A stretch of DNA of 64,000 nucleotides from Symbiodinium natans (lineage: Eukaryota > Sar > Dinophyceae > Suessiales > Symbiodiniaceae), in assembly GCA_905221605.1 (NCBI GenBank), contig CAJNDS010001347.1, positions 658,501-722,500 of the forward strand. The letters run 5' to 3'. Within the stretch, counting starts at the first letter, position 1. Each line of letters begins with the position of its first letter. The position numbers and the translations under genes were made by a program. Shown here one piece after another: positions 22,655 to 34,953 of this stretch. The notes under the pieces are model-generated. The model worked only from the letters and a program-made list of their open reading frames with translations. It was not told where the DNA came from and searched no databases.

Positions 22655-23475
22655 ATAGGAGCCCAAAATGTGTCCAAAACCTGTCTTGTGTTGCGCCGTG
22701 CCCCCCCCCCCCCGCGCCCCCACGTGTTTTCCAATCCTTGCAAAGCTTGCTATGAGGAACTTCATGCCATCCCAAAGAGCTGCTTCGAAGCCGGAATCAA
22801 AAACTAAACCCGACGTACGAGCAGTGTGTCTGGAGATCCTTGCAAGAAGCTTTCCAGGCTCTTTGGAAAGGGGCTGTTTCTAAAAAACGAATCCTGTCCA
22901 GACCTGTCATACGAGCAATGCGTTCCCCCCAACTCACGCTTTCTCCCCCTTGCAAAGCTTGCCAAAAAAAACGACAGGAGCCTCTTCAAAACTGGATCCT
23001 GTCCAAACCCGTCACACGAGGACTAGAAATAGAATATCAAGGGCACTGGACGTCCCCCTTTGCGAGAATGTTGGCCTTGCGGCTTGATGCTTTGCAAGTG
23101 CTCTACAACTGTGAGGTCGTAGAAGGAAATCTCGTCAAGTTTGTTCAAGTCACAGACGATGATCACAGCATGTTCAGCATGCTGAACAAAGTTGGCAAGC
23201 ATTGACAGCATTCTGCTGACATGATCTGGGTGCGCATACACAGATACCATCCAATAACAAACTGACCGAAGTTTGACAAGCACAGCCGGCGCCTAGACAG
23301 AGACTAGCACTGTGTTTGCAAGTGGGTGCCCCCCCCCCACCCCCCAGTCTTTCTTAATCCTTGCAAAGCTTGTTATGAAGAACCTGACGTCACGGAAAGG
23401 AGCTGCTTCCTGTCCAACCCCGTCGTACGAGCATCTTCCTTTGTTTCTTTTTGCGCCCCCCCCCCCTGCTTCACT
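22655..23475. repeat. dispersed/tandem repeat with poly-C tract and ATCCTTGCAAAGCTTG core
   Basis: Three diverged copies share a poly-C tract followed 20-30 bp later by (AT)CCTTGCAAAGCTTG and then a GAGCTGCTTC...CCTGTCCA...GTACGAGCA block. They lie at about 22,660-22,830, 22,845-23,030 and 23,320-23,440. This accounts for similar short proline-rich open frames there. Probably a non-autonomous repeat family. Confidence 0.6.
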
Positions 23476-25286
23476 CTGCGTGCACAAGCGGGTCAGCCAT
23501 AGTTGCACTTCATCTGACGAATGCTATTGGGCACTTCCCAAGCACTCCCGAACACAAGCCACACAAGTAACGTTGATCCAATGCAACCCCTAGGGACTGG
23601 GCATTTTGCTTTGAGGTGAACCGCCGTCTGGCGGGGGCTGCAAGGACGTAAGCCCTGTCAGAGGCCACCGAACGAAAACGCTCATTGCAAGCCCAAAAGG
23701 TTCCAGGTGTGCACGGCACTGAGCAAACTTCAAAGTTCATGCTCAGGACATCTCAGGAACCACGATCAGAGATCTCAAAATCCACACCATGATGCATGTC
23801 CTCCCTTGCTTCTTCTTTGGCCCGCCTCTCTCTGCGAAGCTGCTGAGGCGTGCGATCCCCATGCCTCGGAAACACGTCACGGAAAGTGCGATTCCTTACC
23901 CGGAAAAGGAGCCAAAAAAACCAACTTCCGGCCATTGAGGGTTCAGCTTGGCCATACGGTTTCTGCGGATGGCGGGTTCATTGCACCTGCCATCGCTTGC
24001 GGGCGCCGTCATTCCACACAGCCACAGAAAAGTGAACATTCGGGTCCACTCTACCTACTCTACCTGATGACATTCACTGCAGGCCTCGCCGGTGATCACT
24101 TGGACTGCGCCCCTGCGTGCGGGTGGGTGCACAACAACCTTGTGTCCTTTGTAGTTTCTTCTGCTGCGCGAACTACAATTTCCGGGGACTCGATGCAGTG
24201 ACATGCGATCAACCATCGCAAATCTGCCAACGGCCAAGGTGCGCAACAAGCTCGTGGTGATGCCAACCGACGACCACTACGATTCATGAAATTTGATACG
24301 AAAATTCCGCCTTGCCGCATCGGGAGCTGTCATGGCCACCCCGTTCTGGCAGCGCGGCCGCCTGGTTTGGCGTGTGCAAGCACGCCGCAGCCCCCTTTCG
24401 ACACGAGCACCGGCTGACTGTCCCGAGAACGTGGGCCTTGTGTCGAACAATTCGTGCCAAAGTTCGCCCACCTTTGTGCATCAGCCGGACATCGGATGTG
24501 AGAGGATCGAGCTGGCAGAGATTCTTGACGAAAATAAGCTCAAGGCCATGCCTACTTTTGAGGGCGGTGCCCACACCCGCACGGAACACTCAGCACACGC
24601 ACGTACAAAGGATGGTAAAGATCTCGAGATATGCTAAACGCCGAGGCGAGGTGCGCCCAGAGAGCAGCTTATCACTAGCTGATGGTTGGCTGTCTCACAA
24701 AGTCAAATCAAAAAAACTGAAAGGCAAAGCTGGCCTGCCTGTTGCACAAACATCCCTTTCCCAGGAACCGGGCTCAGAGGCCTGGCATCTGTTGGGGTCG
24801 AGCTTTTGTGTGGACCTCGTGGCAATCTGCAGCCATTTGGACAAACAGTGAGGGTCAATGCCGACTCGAAATCAAGGAGAATTGAGCCGTCCAGCTGGTG
24901 CGAGATAGGACCAATTCTGAAAACTTGGAATCCTGGCATGATGCGTACAGTAAAATAAGAGCCATAAAAACAGAAAACACAATGCAAGCCCGTCATCGCC
25001 ACAGGCGCATACAACCATTGGACGAAAGCTTCATACTCGACCTTGAGCACCAAAGGGATACCAAAGGGCATAGGGGCAATGATGTGATGCAAAACAAGTT
25101 GGGTCTTGGCTCGCTACATTACCACGCTTGTCTGTCACCTTTTCCAAAAATCTGGATAGCCTTGTGTCGTGGTTGTAGCTGAATGACTGTTGCCCATCGC
25201 TGCTCGCTGAGCCACAGACTGCTGGCTTTCAGCGGCCGACAACTCCCGAGCCAGCGATAAGTGAATCAGCGCCTGCTCACTCAGGC

Positions 25287-25309
25287 TCTTTCTCTCTCTC
25301 TCTCTCTCT
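25287..25309. repeat. (CT)n microsatellite
   Basis: Eleven or more CT repeats. Confidence 0.9.
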
Positions 25310-26394
25310 GCCGCGCCTGCTCGCTCATTGCGAGACATAATTTTGTGCCTTTGCCACGTGCCATAACCAAATTGTGAGTCCGATGCTTAGAAAAAGCATA
25401 GTTCAAGATATGTTGCCTCCAGGTAAACGCGGTCAATGACCCCGGTCCTCAGGACGACAACTCCAACCATGCGCACGCTTGTCCAAAAGAACCGTCGAGA
25501 CTCCAGCCGGCGAGTGTCAAACTCTCGAAAAGCTGCACATAGCCTGGCCTTGGTTTAAAATGCTTAGCGACAAACCCGAAGCATGGCGTGGCCAAGCCCT
25601 CCACCCCACGAGCACGAGCTAGGCCCACAACCTCGGTACAAGATGGAAGGAGCAAATGCCAACATTGCGAGTTACATCCAACACGGCCAAGGCACTCCCT
25701 CAATGTCCATGCACGCAAGGGATTGCTCCGAACATGCGCGCGGCTATTCACAGCGCACGCATTGCTGAACGTTCAGGACCATGGAAACTAATGATACTTG
25801 TCTGCTGTTACCACCACAAGCCATGGTTGCACATATCGCATTTTCTGAAGCCAAGAGCACAATGAACGGATCCACCACAAATGAGGCATCGCATGCCGAT
25901 CAACGCACATGTCCAAAGCCATGCGAAAAACTACTGAGAGCCTTACGTGTTTGGTCCTAAAGTGGAAGGCGAGCAAAGGATGCAGGTGCCACTGGCCGCA
26001 TGGCTGGCAATTCCACGCAGCGCCGCTTACTCTTTTTCAACACGCATGCCGCCGTAAATACAGCCAGACAGATCGTGTACAATGTGCAATTTGTGGCAGC
26101 AGTTTGCCAAGCCGCAGAGGCGTGTGAGATATGACGCGATGTGATTCAAATTCAAATTGTTACATAGTTGCATGTTGTGTGATGCAGACACTTGCATATG
26201 ACATGTGTTGTTTCGCTGTTCTGACCGTGACCCACGGTCGTTTCTGGGCATTCCTCTCACACCAAACACCATCGCGGTAGCCGAGTACCCAGGCCATGCG
26301 CCGTTCGCAAGCTGGCCCGGCATGGTTGACATGTATGCCGTGCAAGCCTGACACGCGCAAGCGTTTGCGGTTGCCTTTGCCTATGAGCCCTGGC

Positions 26395-26525
26395 ACTGCC
26401 AACGTTGATGGGGACCCCCGCTCCTCAGCGAGGTCCTCGTCGACTCCGCCATCCCTCCCCCCGTTGCCAGCCGCCTCCTGTGAAGGCTGCGAGCCTAGCC
26501 GCTGCGCTGCACTGGGACCGCCTTG
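26395..26525 (-). repeat. copy 1 of a charged-ORF repeat family
   Basis: On the minus strand this reads GGPSA...GNGGRDGGVDEDLAEE, matching copy 3 at 29,868-30,100 (plus), which reads GNAGSKGGVDKDLAEE. Only the N-terminal half of the family unit is retained. Confidence 0.55.
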
Positions 26526-26765
26526 ACCAGCAGAAACAGGTGCGCGCCGCCCCGCGTTGCCACTACCTGCTCCGCGCCTTGCCGCCCTCTGCAACGGCGG
26601 CTTTTGCCCGCCGCCACGACGAGGCGGTTCTCACTTGCTTGGGGGCGTTGTTGGCCAACGATGCACCGCCGGAGTTGGACGCCCTCACCGTGGCGCGCGC
26701 GCAGTTGCCTTTGCACTATGGTGGGCTAGGTGAGCGCAACATTGCTCGGTTTATTTTTTCTCCCG
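26510..26765 (+). pseudogene. LINE-type reverse transcriptase, C-terminal fragment
   Basis: The plus strand reads YLLRALPPSATAAFARRHDE and ends with LPLHYGGLGERN. This resembles the segment after the catalytic palm of non-LTR (LINE) reverse transcriptases common in algae and oomycetes: an LRxxPP entry, a helix with a histidine-aspartate pair, then LP...GGLG. No catalytic aspartates are present, and the frame loses similarity after GGLG. I read it as a decayed element fragment; the palm of a similar enzyme is nearby on the opposite strand. Confidence 0.45.
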
Positions 26766-27261
26766 CGCACCCTTTTTGCACCTGCCTATGCTGGGGTCCT
26801 CATGGTCGGCTTGGTTACGGGGCCGCTACTACGGCCTCAGCGGCAGCAGGCTGGGCCCCGCGGCGTCCGCGAGCTCCAGCACGCGGTCCAGCGGTGGCTC
26901 TTGCGTCGCCGCTCTGGAAAACAACGTAATGTGCGAGAGCTTAAAGCAGTCGTGCCAGGACAGGCGCCACCCAGCCCAGCAGGATGTGCAGCCGCCTGTC
27001 CGGCCGCGCGTAGGCCGGGCGTCCGCCGCGGCACCGGCTAGCACCTCTCCACCGGCAGACACCGCTGTTGCAGGACGGGCAGCATAGGCAGCTGGCGCAT
27101 AGGCAGCTGGCATCTGACCGGGGATCGTCGTCGCCTAGCATGGATGCGGGCGCCGCACAAAAAGCGAGCGACAGGTGGCGCGGCCGATTGAGTCGGTTGG
27201 CTGATGCTGGTTGCTTGCGCCTGATGTACGATAAGAACCCCCGAGCGCGACGAACCCGCGG

Positions 27262-27530
27262 TCAGCGGGCGGCTTGTCTGGGCAGGGGTTGGCAGCGACA
27301 CCTGCTTCCTAATCCACGCCGCCGTGACGGCGCCGAGACATGCCGAGACGCCCACCCTGCAGGCGACATAACGAGGCAGAAGTCGTCCAGGAGAGCCGCA
27401 AAGAACACAAACAACTCTCCGTCGAACAACTCCGCCGCGACTGCGTGCAAGGCATCATGCTGCCGGAGGGCGTAGAGCGCGGGCGCCAACTGGTCACCCT
27501 GCTCACGCCCTCGGCCGTGCATGTGAACCT
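27262..27530 (-). pseudogene. LINE-type reverse transcriptase, palm fragment
   Basis: The minus strand reads EQGDQLAPALYALRQHDAL and, about 20 residues later, ALLDDFCLVMSP. In non-LTR reverse transcriptases QGD(P/Q)LAPALF is the block before the catalytic x-D-D box, represented here by LDD. The order and spacing fit. No start codon or full domain surrounds it, and upstream and downstream frames are broken, so it is a relic. Confidence 0.55.
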
Positions 27531-28206
27531 GAGCATCGGCTGCGCACGTACACTCTGCGCATCAAGGACACACATGGCACGACCTGGGGGGCCGCACCGC
27601 GAAGACAGAAGGCATCGGAGGGTGCAAGAGGGCCGCGGACCTCCACAGATTGCCCGGCACGGGGAGGTCATCAAGCCGAACGTCGCAGGCAGCCATGTGC
27701 AGCCAGAGCACACCCATGCAGGCAGCCACGCCGCGAAGCCGGGCCTGCATTTCACGAAAGCGACGGTCCCAGCACGTCATGACCGCGACCCGGTTGCAGC
27801 ACAACACTGTGGTGCCTGGAGGACTGCTCCGGCACATCGGCAGACCTGCCCTCCAGCTTCCCGGCAAATGTGGGCAACCCGCGCGCTACTCGCGAGAAGT
27901 TGTCCAGCAGCTGCAAGTGCGCGACGCCAGCTGACGGGGCCAGGCGCAGCCGATACAACATGTCATAGCACAAGCGCTCGCGAGGCAGGTAAAAGGTTCG
28001 GAAAAAAACCTTTCCGAATGCGCGCATAGGCGCGCTTGTTTCCGGCATGGGCAGTGCGATGTTGCCACCGTCACATGCCGCTTGGGGGTCCCGAGTCCAG
28101 GTCGACGGCTGCGGGCGTACTGGTAGGGGCGTGTGTCGTGTTCGAGCACGTCAGCAGCACCCTGGACACGAGACGCCTGAGAACGTCACCGTTCATCACG
28201 TCGACT

Positions 28207-28252
28207 GCCAGCCAGCCCAGCCAGCCAGCCAGCCAGCAGCCAGCCAGCCACT
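28207..28252. repeat. (CCAG)n microsatellite
   Basis: Ten or so CCAG/CAGC tetramers with one interruption. Confidence 0.9.
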
Positions 28253-28789
28253 GGGTAGCCTTGGGTTTTCTACTGATTTTCCTCACACGATTTTCTCCGC
28301 CAGCCGGGCAATCGCAGCGGCGGAGGATGCCTGGCGTGCATTCGACGCAGTCGACCTGGATGACGAATGGCGCCATCCAGTGCCTACGCTGCAACATGTC
28401 CCGCCCTCCATGCGCGCTGTGCAGGGAGCCTTTTTGCTGACCGCAAGTCGGTTGTTTCAGGACCCTTGCTGCTTGGTTCATGGACTGACGCGTCTGCGCG
28501 AGGAGCCAGCACGGATCGAACCTCACGAGGAACTTGCGCGCTCCGAGCTTGGAAACTGCTTTTGCTCGCTCCGCACATGCTCATAACAAGGGGCACAGGG
28601 ACGAGCAAAACCAGTGGGTTGCGAGTGGCCAGGGAAACGGCCGCCACCGCGTTTCCTAAACACTAAAACAAAAACTAGACAGGAGGAACCATGGGTGAAC
28701 AGGCATGCAGGTGTGGGGATCAGTCGCTCAACACTTAAGGAGGTACGGCGCAAGGAGCTTTTGTATTTTACGAAACCTTTGCAGGCAAT

Positions 28790-29065
28790 GCAACTTCCTC
28801 CGTGCGCTCGCCCGGTGCCAGGCGCGGGCCGTCCAACCACCTTCGGGTGGCAGCATGCGGCAGCCTTCGCTTTCTCCCTACGATGGTCCGTCCGTCTTCC
28901 TCTCTTTTGCGGCAGCACGATGAATACAGCCTCGCGTTGCCTTTGCTCGGCGGCACGCCAGGAAGATGGGGACTCCGCCCAGTGACTCCACCGCAAGCGT
29001 ACCGTTTTTGCCAGCCGCTTTGCCTCCGGGTTTAGTGCGCACTGCACTTGGACCGCCCCGGGACA
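28790..29065 (-). repeat. copy 2 of the charged-ORF repeat family (inverted)
   Basis: Read on the minus strand, this aligns base for base over most of its length with plus-strand 29,868-30,100: GGGCGGTCCAAGTGC at the start, a GGCTGGCAA block, then CATCGTGCTGCCGCAA, GGACCATCG and GAGAAAGCG. The two copies form an inverted pair about 0.8 kb apart. Confidence 0.65.
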
Positions 29066-29867
29066 TCGAAACCCAGCTGAGATTGCAAGGGTGGGGTTGT
29101 TACAGTCGCCACATGCTCGCCGCATTGGTAGGTTTTCAACTATCTTCGGCTCATATCGAACTCCGAGTAATATTGACGCGCCGCACGACGAGGAAATTGG
29201 GGCCACACGTTATCGGACAGACAACAGCATTCGTTGATGCACCGTCAGATTGCTGCTTATTCCTGGAACTCTAGCGGTATACCGTGGAAAGTTGCTAGCG
29301 TTCACTGGCGGATTGTGCTGTGCATCGGGTGTCTGAAGATGTCTGAAGGGATCATTTTGTGTCGACGCCTGTTTGCACTTGCGCGAGTGTGCGTCAATGC
29401 AAGACGCACGGAAAGGGCGTCAGAGCCGTTTGCGCAACGGGGAGAGAAAAGAGAATCGTCATGCCACACCGAGCCAAACCCGAGCACCGTTGCGACCGTG
29501 GACAATGGGCTGGGAATGGCTGAAAAACATAGCACGTGCTTCCACCTGAAGGATATTACAAGAATACCATACCTGTGCTGCCGCTCTGCACTTTTGCCGA
29601 TCGCACCGCCTTTTATGTCGCCTGCGCCGTCCAATTCTCGTACTTCGCCACACTCGCATTGTTGGGTTTTAGCTCATTGCTTTCATGATGGGCGCGCTGC
29701 CCAGCTTCACTCTTGATTCCGTTATGCTATTTTTTTCTACGCAGGCTTGTTTCGGTAGATGCCGATGAAAATCCTAACTCCTGCCGGACATATCGCTAGC
29801 AACAACATATGCGTCGTGTTGGCTGTTGGCATCTTTGTGTTCACCTCGCGCCTTTCTCCGCTGTCCA

Positions 29868-30100
29868 GGGCGGTCCAAGTGCTGTGCACTTTAAACCCGA
29901 GGGAAAGCTCAAAAAACGCTCACGGAAGACGGCTGGCAATGCCGGTAGCAAGGGTGGAGTCGACAAGGACCTCGCTGAAGAGGGCCGAGTCGAGCACAAG
30001 CGACACGAGGCTATAGCTGCGAAGGATCGTGCTGCCGCAAGGGACCATCGGAGCGAGAAAGCGGTGAAGGCTGCTGCCCGTGAGGTGGCTGGGACACCGG
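29868..30100 (+). repeat. copy 3 of the charged-ORF repeat family
   Basis: Open for about 90 codons on the plus strand. Encodes a Lys/Arg/Ala-rich stretch with GNAGSKGGVDKDLAEE followed by RDHRSEKAVKAAAREV. It has partial copies at 26,395-26,525 and 28,790-29,065 on the other strand. It may derive from a gag-like or nucleic-acid-binding part of a retroelement; no family is recognised. Confidence 0.55.
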
Positions 30101-30649
30101 CCTTGTTGAAAATCGTCCCAATTGGCCCACTCGTTTGACCAACGGAACAGCTTCGTTTTCGTCACAAACTTGTAAGATCAACTGCTCTCAGATCATCTTG
30201 GAGCATCAGTCATCCATGACCCGAATTACCCAAGGTTGCGCAACGGTATGGTCACCTTCGTAACTTGATGCTGCGTGGCAAAAAACCAAACCACCGCTGT
30301 GCATGGGCGTGGCACATGTGCACATATGTGCACATTTACAGCGTGAAATTGCGCAATGTCAATTTTGAAGCATACAAACTCGCGCAGTCAGACGCAGCAG
30401 CAATGCCGGAGCGTACAAACAGGACGATGGCAGAAGCCCGCACGATCCCGCACGCCATGCATCAGCAACCAAATTACCGCAGAATGCATGTCCAAAGGCA
30501 TGGACCCCTAAGCAACCGCAACAGGAAGTCTAATCGGCAAATATGGGCCAGGTTCAATGCTTGACGCAGAAAAAATTGGATTTCGACGGGTTGTTCCGCA
30601 CGTGGCTCGAAGCGTAGGCGGGAACCTTTTAGAACATGTGGTGTTTTCA

Positions 30650-30940
30650 CCTTTACACCGCTCTTACCCCTTTTACCCCCCCTCACCCCCTCCTTCACCC
30701 GTTTTCCCCACTCTTACCCCCCTCTAACCCCCCTTCTTAACCCTTTCTTGTCCCCTTCTCACCCCGTGTCACCACCCTCTCACCCCATTTTTACCTCGTA
30801 CGCCTCTGACCCCCCTCTTGCTTCGTACCCCCTCTTGCCCCCCTCTTACCCCCGCCCCCCCTCTTACCCCCGCTCTTACCCCCTCTTACCCCCGCACTTA
30901 CCCCCGTCTTACCACCCTCTTACCCCTTACCCCTGGAGGG
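30650..30940. repeat. C-rich minisatellite, CTCTTACCCCC-type units
   Basis: Around 20 imperfect units of the type CTTACCCCC(CT). The other strand is G-rich (GGGGGTAAGAG). It is not the TTTAGGG telomere repeat reported for dinoflagellates. Confidence 0.75.
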
Positions 30941-33900
30941 GAGTGACCTCCAACTCTCCCTCAAGAAAACAGGTTTTCTATGTGCAACCGCTGAAGCAAG
31001 AAAAGAATGCAAAAGCTTAGAAAGGCCACGGACCCTCAAATCTATGACAACATGAAAGACCTGGGGCGGGACTGCGCTCTAGGTAGAGTAAGAAGGGTCA
31101 ACGGACCAGGAGAGCAAGAAACTCCGCCAACTCCGGGGGTCACCAAGCCCAGGGTTTACCCCCGACCCGACGGCAGCAAGAGCCAGCAAACCTGGAAGTA
31201 GCAATGGCTTTGGTACCGGATAAGCACCAGGACCCAAACCTCACAGTGACGCTGCAAAAAATGGAGGCCTGGGCCCAGCTCAAGAAGCGGTGGGCAAACA
31301 AACTAGAGCTGCTTGAACGCACCTGGGCGGTTACCAGAGATCAAAGACCCCCTTGAAAGCCACTACATCCTCGATATGAATTGGAGCCCGACAAGCAGCG
31401 CCCTCTGGATGGATGCTCAGGGGAACACACCAGAATAGGAGTCCCTCCGGAGGCCTACCTTGGGGAAGTGCGCAAACACTACACCTCTAGGACTCCAGGC
31501 CCCGGAGCTGCAAACCGGTATCGACTGGACAGTTGGAAGGCGACTCCTCCAAGAAGGTTTGTAACCAATCCTCAGCCATAAAACAGTGCCCTCACTGCCA
31601 CGTGGGAACATGTGCTCGTGCACTGCCAGCGGTGGCAAGATCAACATTGGGCACTCCCTGAGTGGCTAAGGCGTAAGAGGAGGGCCCACCCGCGCTCTGG
31701 CTCAGAGGTTTGCCAGCATGAGCCACCCAGTAGGTCCAACCTCCACACCACTACGAACCAGTTTTCACTGGCATTCGGGAAGGAGGCCGAAAGCACCATG
31801 ACCTTGGACTGGTGCATGCGCGGAAGACATGCTGGAAGCTGTATTGGGGTGAATCCAAGAGTTCGTTGTGACAAACACGTGACAAACAAATTAGTTTTGC
31901 ATCCTACTTCAACGAGCCTGTGGTCTTGCAGTCTCATTAGCCGACTAACAAGAGTTCGTGGTGACAAACACGTCAAAACGAATTTGTACAAAGCTCAGGC
32001 TCACGCCACTCTCAGTACACGACCTCGACGTAGCAACTCCAGGGTAAGTTTTTTCCCAGAACCAGTGCCTCTTCGAGCGGGGCAATAATAGGTTCCAAAT
32101 AAAACCAGTCTCCTCGTTCCGAGCGGGATCGTAACCAGTTGTTCCAAACATGCAAAAAGGCGCAGGATCGTGGTCTTCCAGAAGAATCAGCCACCATTGG
32201 CTCCATACTTTTTTTTTTGGGCAACGAGCTTCTTTACCACATAAGCGGCGCAGTAAGCGAGTCAAGCCTATTGCTTGCAAGAGATGAAATTTAAGACCAT
32301 GCATCATCCAAAGAGACCAACAAAACAAAAGCCAACCAAACCACCAACACAACCAAAGCTACCAAGGTGAAACGGCGCTCTCAGCACTCGACGGGGAGCA
32401 AATAGTTGTACCAGCAAACGCGATGCGTGTAAAGCGACGGCATTGCAGAGGATATAAGCGAAGCCAGCTGTCCAGAATGTTTGATCAGCAGACAGAAGCA
32501 AAACCAACATTGCAATGATCGCACCTTGTGATCAAGAGTTGGCCAACAGAAAGGAAGCAAAAAAGCAACAAAGTTCGCCAATAGACAAGAGATCAGCCTC
32601 CGTTTCAAGCTAAATCATGAACAACGTCCTCGCAATGTTGTTCGCCAAATCAACTGCAATCCAATCAACAGCCAGTCGCCAATGTAGCATCAGCACGTGA
32701 ACCCTTCACAAGAGAAAGCTATTTCTTTCTCTGCCCAAGAAAGGTAAGATATGCGCAAGATGTTCCTCCCTTCTCGCACGTCATCCGTGGTATCCCCTCA
32801 TTGCCACTGTCTGACGTTGTCCCAGTCGTTGCCAGAGGAACGCTCCACAGAGGGGGTCTTTCGACGCGTGCCGGAACCCGGCGACTCGCCTGGTATTCCC
32901 GAAGCCCATGGAGCAGGGCGTCAGTTATCTCCTAAAAGGCTTCTTGGTCGGTGTCTCGTTCTTCGAACCTAGCAGGGAAAGGCGGCAAGCTGCGAGTGGG
33001 GGGTTGACTGATTGCTTCTCGGACGAAAGTTGCCAATGATCATCCCGCATGGATGGGATTTTACACCGCCGTTGCAGGTCAATTGCCTGCAACGTTGCGA
33101 GGTCACTGGTTGGAGTCCACGGCTGGCATGTCATCATAGTCACAGTCAACCTTGTTTCTTCCGATGCACAGTGAGCCCTCCCTCCTTCCCCACAATCTGA
33201 AAAAGCAGCGCGAGTCTCCAGCGGTAGGCCTCGGAGCAGGGCGGAAGCCGCTTTATTAGCGGCACTCAGCGGAAAGACAGACAGCTTTTGGCTTGCCAGT
33301 TGGGCCATGCCAAATAAAAGATAGCCAAGGTATGATCTACGCGATTGTTTGCGATTTTACGCGCAAGGAAGCTGCGTAGGCATCTAGACGCGCAAGCTGT
33401 TGCCATGCATCAAAACGCTGCTACTGACAGTGTTCCAGGACGTGTTACTTCCATCTCAACGCGTACATACAACCTAAACCCGAGCACTTTCTCAGCACCG
33501 ACTAAGCGTGATGCCCGCGCCCAACTCTCCAAGGGCTCGGAGTCAGCAAGACCACTGATGTCCAATCTGGGTTAGCATGGCTCATCACTCACGGGAACAT
33601 GGCGCCTGAATGCAAAAACCTGCACACCCGCCAATTGCCACCACGCACAGAGCTGCACACTCATCAACAAGACGCCTTTGCGGAGCCCCGCAGTCTAGGT
33701 GCATGATTGGCAACTGGATGTAAGGCTGCAATAGGGCACCATACTTGGGCAAAGTCGGCTGGTGGAATTTCTGCTGGACAGTGGACATTACGCTAACCTT
33801 CCAGCAGTGCATTACACCTGATCAACTAATTGGTTTTGTGTTGCAGTAGAAGAAGGTAGTAACGCAAGCAGGCCTTTCTGACCAGCCCGCTGATTTGGCG

Positions 33901-34134
33901 CTGCTTTAGGTTTGCCGCTCCCTTACTCTTGTAACAGTTTCTTCTAGGCATTCTTTCTGGCAAACGTTTGCAAGTTCTCTTTTTTCGACCTTCTGGGCAG
34001 CAGTTTAAGTTTAGGGTCTACTTATTGCTAGCACTTAACATAAGGGCACCCCTTTAACATGAACAGACTTTTTGTTCCTACCAGTTGTTCCAGGCACTTT
34101 TTCCGCAGAAACAGAAGCGTTCCTGCCAGGTACT
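30941..34134. other. no gene resolved
   Basis: Fragmented plus-strand frames at 31,000-31,720 include TATWEHVLVHCQRW, loosely like the EHVLxHC motif at the end of LINE polyproteins, but nothing else of such an element is recognisable. The remainder to 34.1 kb shows nothing I can name. Confidence 0.3.
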
Positions 34135-34343
34135 ACTGTGGAGGTCCGTCCTTGCAAAGCCAGAATTTCTTGTGTTTTGCGGCCCCTGAAAGCGGGGTCG
34201 CCCGACTTCCCCGGAGCTTTGTTCTGGCAATTCTGCTGGTCCGCCAGTTGAGCTGCAGGTCTTTGTCGGTGTTTTCTGTGGATAGAAGGCGCCCTTCAAG
34301 CTTGGAAAGTTGACTAACGTGGCTCAACGTTTTCTGCTCAGGG
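34135..34343 (+). repeat. inverted repeat, left copy
   Basis: The reverse complement of 48,376-48,565 matches this segment closely (ACTGTGGAGGTCC, CCAGAATT, CTTGTGTTTTGC, GACTTCCCCGGA, TGGCAATTCTGCTGGTCCGC, TGTGGATAGAAGGCGCCC, CTCAACGTTTTCTGCT). The left copy carries about 40 bp more in the middle. Confidence 0.75.
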
Positions 34344-34767
34344 GGTGTACCACTACTACTTTTTAAGTGCCCGAGTACGCAAAGCCCTTACGACCCAATT
34401 GTCTCACCTTTACAGTGGTCAGGGAAGAACTCGGGGGTTTCTTGTGGGGGAGGGGAGGATTTCGGGAGGTTCGCCGGTTTCAGGAGTGTGGGGCAGATTG
34501 TAGTGTAGCGGGGCTAGCGTTTGTGCCATCTTACGGGGGACACTGACCACCGAGGGTCTCATGCCAGGTCGGGGGCCAGGGAACATTGCCGACGTGGAAG
34601 GAGGGGTAGGGAGATGGAACAGGAGAAAGGGGAAAGCAGGCGTAGTCAGGTCTGAGACAGTCGGCAGTGTACACCCGCGCACCGGACACCACCAGCAACC
34701 ACCCCGAAAACAGGGGCGGGCAAAGATGCCCGGGGCGCCGACCCCCCCTAGAAAGAAAGAAAAGAAA

Positions 34768-34943
34768 GGGAGAGAGGGAGAGAGGGAGAGAGGGAGAGAG
34801 GGAGAGAGGGAGAGAGGGAGAGAGGGAGAGAGGGAGAGAGGGAGAGAGGGAGAGAGGGAGAGAGGGAGGGAGGGAGGGAGGGAGAGAGGGAGAGAGGGAG
34901 AGAGGGAGAGAGGGAGAGAGGGAGAGAGGGAGAGAGGGAGAGG
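34768..34943. repeat. (GGGAGA)n microsatellite
   Basis: About 28 GGGAGA/GGGAGAGA units. The Arg/Glu/Gly open frames on the plus strand and the Pro/Ser/Leu frame on the minus strand are artefacts of it. Confidence 0.95.
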
Positions 34944-34953
34944 AGAACTTGCT

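Larger units (their letters stand above)
21660..26390. other. no gene recognised; dispersed repeats
   Basis: Apart from the repeat family and CT tract listed separately, I see no convincing gene. A minus-strand 86-codon frame at 23,023-23,283 (contains HAVIIVCDLNKLDEISFYDL) is protein-like in composition but not recognisable. Confidence 0.35.

Noticed and set aside
24284-24589. Ubiquitin-like look of a minus-strand frame (VKNL...DVRLMHKGGRTLA)
   Set aside because: The spacing and core hydrophobic positions do not fit ubiquitin, and no second family feature is present.
31560-31720. Possible end of a LINE polyprotein (TWEHVLVHCQRW)
   Set aside because: A single short motif with no flanking zinc-finger or RNase H pattern in the same frame; too little to call.
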